Origin: Thiotrichales bacterium
GTDB taxonomy: Bacteria; Pseudomonadota; Gammaproteobacteria; UWMA-0217
Length of the DNA stretch: 7,339 nt
Direction: 5' to 3'
Assembly (NCBI GenBank): GCA_024763135.1
Contig: JANTGD010000175.1
Span: forward strand, 1 to 7,339
Below are positions 4,529 to 7,339 of this stretch, one piece after another. The notes beneath the pieces were generated by a model. The model did no database searches, was not told the origin of the DNA, and saw only the letters and a program-made list of their open reading frames with translations. How positions within the stretch are numbered: the stretch's first letter is position 1; each line of letters begins with the position of its first letter. Both the position numbers and the translations under genes were made by a program.

Positions 4529-7223
4529 GGATCTTAAATCAACAGGAATTCCCTCTGAGCTGGTAGATCAACTACTGGCAAATGGAATCTCTATTCTTAC
4601 TTCAACACAAGAGTCTGCTATTAATGCTGGGTTGCTAACCGGTAACAGTCTTCTCATATCAGCGCCTACATCCTCTGGCAAGACTACAATTGCAGAACTT
4701 GCTGCAATATCGGCTGCACAGAGTGGAAAGAAAACAGTCTATTTGGTAACGCACAAAGCGTTGGCAGAAGAAAAATATAGGTATTTTAAGAATGCCTATG
4801 ATTCAGAGCCAAATGCTTGGTTTGATGTTTCGATATCCACTGGAGACCGGCATGAAGGAACATGGATTACCGGGATATGTATTGCAACTTATGAGAAATT
4901 CCTTTCTTTAATAGCGACGAGAGCAATTGATGGATTTGAGAATCTTGTTGTTGTTGCAGATGAAATTCAGACGGTAGGTGATAAGACGCGAGGAGCGGAT
5001 ATTGAACTTCTATGCACTATTATGTTGCATGCAAAACCGTTCCAAATGATCGGGTTGACGGCCACTATGCCAAATGCAGCCGAACTTGCGTCCTGGTTAG
5101 GATCAACGGTATGTGAGGTCACTACACGCGACGTACCGTTGTGCCAAGAAATATGGAGAGGCGGTCGAGTAACACGCTCTTTTGCCGGAGATGGTGAGGT
5201 ATTTGTAGATGAAGAGCGACGCGTACCCACGAATTCCGACTCTTTGAGCGTTGCAATGGAACTGGTAAGAGAGAACAAACATCCGGTTCTTGTATTCTGC
5301 ATGACAAAGAGAAAAGCCGAAGAACTCGCGGAATCCTGCGCCGGTGACAATCATGGGCGTGTAGGGCTTTCAGATTTAGGCCGGCAATTAGACTTCTTCA
5401 GCGAACCGACATCACTCGGCCAACAACTTCGCAATGTAACGGAAGCCAGAATCGCGTTTCACACAGCAGATTTGAGCTATTCCGAACGCGCCGTCGTTGA
5501 ACAAGGAATTCGCGAGGGAAAGATAGATATCGTTTTTGCTACGCCCACACTTGCGGCTGGGGTTAACCTGCCGATAAGGTCTGTTGTCTTCGATTCCTTT
5601 TCTCGCCCCTGGGTTGATCCTCCTTGGATTTCTCAAGGAGAATTCACAAATATGGCGGGGCGTGCTGGTAGATTAGGTTACCATGAACAAGGTGACGCGA
5701 TTTTACTTCCGACAAACCAGATTGAATACCAGGTCGCCCATAAATACATTTCAGATTTGCCTGAAAAAGTAACATCGGCTCTCTTCAAAAGTAGTATTCG
5801 CAGGCCTGTCTTGGTATTGATCGCTAGCGGGATTTGTAACAGTAGCGATTCACTTCTTGCTTTTTTTCAGCGTTCGCTATGGTTTGCACAGACCGAAGAC
5901 GCGAATCTTGAACTGGCAAACAAGCTCAAATCTAAGATTGAAGAGTCAATCCAATGGTTTCTTAACAATGATCTCTGTGTTGTATCCGGAAGCGGTGTAA
6001 TCGCAACAGAACTAGGGAGATCCATCAGTGCTACTGGATTATTACCCTCTACTGCGATAGAGGTTCTTAATCATGTGCAGCCTCTAGAAGCAACGGATAT
6101 TGAAAAGCGTGAATTAGCGTTAATACATATCGTCTGCGCATCTGATGAGTTTCGAGAAGATACTGGGAAGCGTTTCTTGCCTTTTTCGCGTCGCAATACG
6201 GCAGAGATTGCGGCATATAGAGCGGTTCGTAACGCTGTCCCTTTTGTTGAACCAGATTCGGTCATGAACCAAGACAAAGTCGATAACGCAGCTTATGCCA
6301 TAGCGCTTTGGTCACAAGGTATTCGGGAGCGAGACTTGATTAGAGCAGTGCCTCCAATTAGGTATGGACAGCTTCAGGGTATTGCGCAGGATGTTAGTTG
6401 GGTATTCGATGGGATATGTACATTGTTGTCATGCCCCGCAATCGGCGCGGACGCACGATTGGTAACAGAACTTGAATTGCTGTCGAAACGAATCAGACAT
6501 GGTGTAACAACTGACGCAATAGATGTATTAGAAGCAGCCAAGTATGCTGATGTGCCAGGATTCGGTAGAAATCGTGCGATGGGTTTAGTTGAAAATAACG
6601 TAGCGCAGCCAAATAAATTGATGGAACTTAAGAAAGACGTTCTTGCTAAGTTAGTGGAAAGTACCGAAAGAGCATCAGCATTGCTAGACGCCGTAGCAAA
6701 TTCTTTCAAAAAGCCCATGGAGTTTTGGAAAAATAGACATGTGGAGTATGCCAAAGAAGTAGGAGCGGATGTTTCATTGGTTGAGGCGCTCTACGATCAC
6801 GACGGCACCGAGTACGAAACGTACGTGGTAACCCTTCTTAAGCGAATGGAATTTGATGCAGAATTATTTGATGATGGAAAAAGGCAAGGTGCGCCAGATA
6901 TTATCCTTAGAACACCCGAAGGAAATGTATTTATTGAATGTAAGTCCAGAGAGAATAAAAAGGGATCACCGATTTCCACTGAAGATGCTTTCGCAATACT
7001 AACCAAAGCAAATGATTTGACTCCGGTACACTGCGTTACTGTAGCGAAACCTGCCGTAGGATCTCATACAAAGAAAAAAGCGACTTCAAATGGTTCTCTA
7101 ACCATTATCGAACATAAGGCACTGATTCAAGCTTATTTAGTATACTTTTCAGGAATTGTCCCAAAGCATCGGATATTGGGATGGTTGATGAAGCCGGGTA
7201 TTGCAAAAGAGTTTGATGCTTAA
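4518..7223 (+). CDS. Hel308/Ski2-like SF2 helicase fused to PD-(D/E)xK nuclease, candidate anti-phage effector
   Basis: This 901-residue protein is predicted to unwind or translocate on nucleic acid with ATP and to cut it. Helicase motifs in order are a Q-like Q31, Walker A APTSSGKT (49-56), Ia around THKALAEEKY (78-87), motif II DEIQ (148-151) in place of the usual DEIH/DEVH, TAT (181-183), motif IV around VLVFCMTKRK (257-266), motif V ATPTLAAGVNLP (341-352), and motif VI MAGRAGRLG (379-387). A winged-helix-like stretch (about 430-530) and a ratchet-like helical domain (about 530-690) follow. The ratchet ends in a helix-hairpin-helix, VPGFGRNRA (679-687), as in Hel308. The C terminus is a restriction-endonuclease-like fold: E765/E767 in the first helix, D794 in APDI, then E807 and K809 in IECK. 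The start ATG has GGAG 9 bases upstream. The gene is alone in its cassette. The pairing resembles Hachiman (helicase HamB, nuclease HamA) as one chain; a repair role is possible. The defence role is inferred. Confidence 0.88.
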   Translation: MKVEDLKSTGIPSELVDQLLANGISILTSTQESAINAGLLTGNSLLISAPTSSGKTTIAELAAISAAQSGKKTVYLVTHKALAEEKYRYFKNAYDSEPNAWFDVSISTGDRHEGTWITGICIATYEKFLSLIATRAIDGFENLVVVADEIQTVGDKTRGADIELLCTIMLHAKPFQMIGLTATMPNAAELASWLGSTVCEVTTRDVPLCQEIWRGGRVTRSFAGDGEVFVDEERRVPTNSDSLSVAMELVRENKHPVLVFCMTKRKAEELAESCAGDNHGRVGLSDLGRQLDFFSEPTSLGQQLRNVTEARIAFHTADLSYSERAVVEQGIREGKIDIVFATPTLAAGVNLPIRSVVFDSFSRPWVDPPWISQGEFTNMAGRAGRLGYHEQGDAILLPTNQIEYQVAHKYISDLPEKVTSALFKSSIRRPVLVLIASGICNSSDSLLAFFQRSLWFAQTEDANLELANKLKSKIEESIQWFLNNDLCVVSGSGVIATELGRSISATGLLPSTAIEVLNHVQPLEATDIEKRELALIHIVCASDEFREDTGKRFLPFSRRNTAEIAAYRAVRNAVPFVEPDSVMNQDKVDNAAYAIALWSQGIRERDLIRAVPPIRYGQLQGIAQDVSWVFDGICTLLSCPAIGADARLVTELELLSKRIRHGVTTDAIDVLEAAKYADVPGFGRNRAMGLVENNVAQPNKLMELKKDVLAKLVESTERASALLDAVANSFKKPMEFWKNRHVEYAKEVGADVSLVEALYDHDGTEYETYVVTLLKRMEFDAELFDDGKRQGAPDIILRTPEGNVFIECKSRENKKGSPISTEDAFAILTKANDLTPVHCVTVAKPAVGSHTKKKATSNGSLTIIEHKALIQAYLVYFSGIVPKHRILGWLMKPGIAKEFDA

Positions 7224-7227
7224 AATT

Positions 7228-7326
7228 GCCCAACAAAAGCATACACGCGGACTGCCAAAAGCGGCACGGCTTTCGCTACGCTACAGCCACACCACTTTTG
7301 GCAGCCGGTGATGCTGGGCGTTAGCT
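7228..7326 (+). other. attC site of cassette 4
   Basis: R'' is GCCCAAC (7228-7234), complementary to the cassette start TTGGGC. R' is GTTAGCT (7320-7326), which departs from GTTRRRY at one position. The arms contain a perfect 10-base pairing (CTGCCAAAAG with CTTTTGGCAG), continued outward by CGG/CCG, CAC/GTG and AGCAT/ATGCT with single extrahelical bases. The middle carries further GC-rich inverted sequence. Confidence 0.9.
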
Positions 7327-7339
7327 TGAAAAACAGTAT
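7321..7339 (+). other. Start of a fifth integron cassette (cut by the window)
   Basis: The bases after G7320 belong to the next cassette, starting TTAGCT. A TTG AAA triplet pair follows immediately, which could open a reading frame, but too little sequence remains to say more. Confidence 0.55.

Larger units (their letters stand above)
4472..7320 (+). mobile_element. Integron cassette 4 (helicase-nuclease)
   Basis: It starts TTGGGC and ends in an attC opening with GCCCAAC, the exact complement. One gene fills it, with 40 bases before the start codon and four between stop codon and attC. At 2849 bases it is much longer than the usual cassette of roughly 0.5 to 1 kb. Confidence 0.87.

Noticed and set aside
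6374..6754. Open frame of 126 codons antisense to the helicase
   Set aside because: It is a shadow of the ratchet domain coding frame, without its own signals.
4518..7223. Classical Hachiman system
   Set aside because: Hachiman uses a separate HamA gene before the helicase; here only one gene is present and the nuclease is at the C terminus. The resemblance is kept as a comparison only.
1..7339. Integron integrase gene
   Set aside because: The tyrosine recombinase at 1347-2254 lacks a visible insertion typical of integron integrases, sits inside an IS91-type element, and is coupled to a transposase. It is not taken as intI.
1..7339. CRISPR array, tRNA or rRNA genes
   Set aside because: No direct repeat-spacer pattern, cloverleaf or rRNA-like sequence was seen; the repeated structures are attC arms.

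Overview
This window looks like part of an integron gene-cassette array, probably the chromosomal (sedentary) integron of an environmental gammaproteobacterium. The host is inferred only from the style of the attC sites and from the IS91-family content. Four complete cassettes can be delimited. Each starts with six bases after a G that are the exact reverse complement of the core (R'') opening that cassette's own attC: TTGGAC/GTCCAA, TTATGC/GCATAA, TTGAAC/GTTCAA and TTGGGC/GCCCAA. The integron integrase gene and attI are not in the window. With attC sites in this orientation they are expected to the left.

Layout: (1) 15-2446, a cassette almost completely filled by an IS91-family element on the minus strand. 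It holds a tyrosine recombinase broken by a -1 frameshift at an A8 run, then a translationally coupled Y2/HUH transposase interrupted by an in-frame amber codon. (2) 2447-3082, a small cassette encoding a 173-residue protein with two membrane segments and a soluble domain with two cysteines. (3) 3083-4471, a cassette filled by a second, different IS91-family transposase on the plus strand, whose reading frame is intact and runs 20 codons into its attC. (4) 4472-7320, a large cassette encoding one 901-residue protein: a Hel308/Ski2-like SF2 helicase fused to a C-terminal PD-(D/E)xK nuclease. A fifth cassette begins at 7321.

The two most interesting points are these. First, the helicase-nuclease has the domain content expected of an anti-phage or anti-plasmid effector, is a complete single-gene cassette, and resembles a one-polypeptide version of the helicase/nuclease pairing seen in Hachiman. 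Second, two diverged IS91-type elements occupy cassettes exactly from core site to core site, in opposite orientations, with nearly the same 25 bases at the core-proximal end. This suggests a lineage that targets integron core sites or that has become packaged as cassettes.

The genes are not an operon in the usual sense. They are independently acquired modules, and the attC sites separate them. Translation starts lie close behind cassette junctions, and two cassettes have a short ATGAAA mini-ORF right at the junction.
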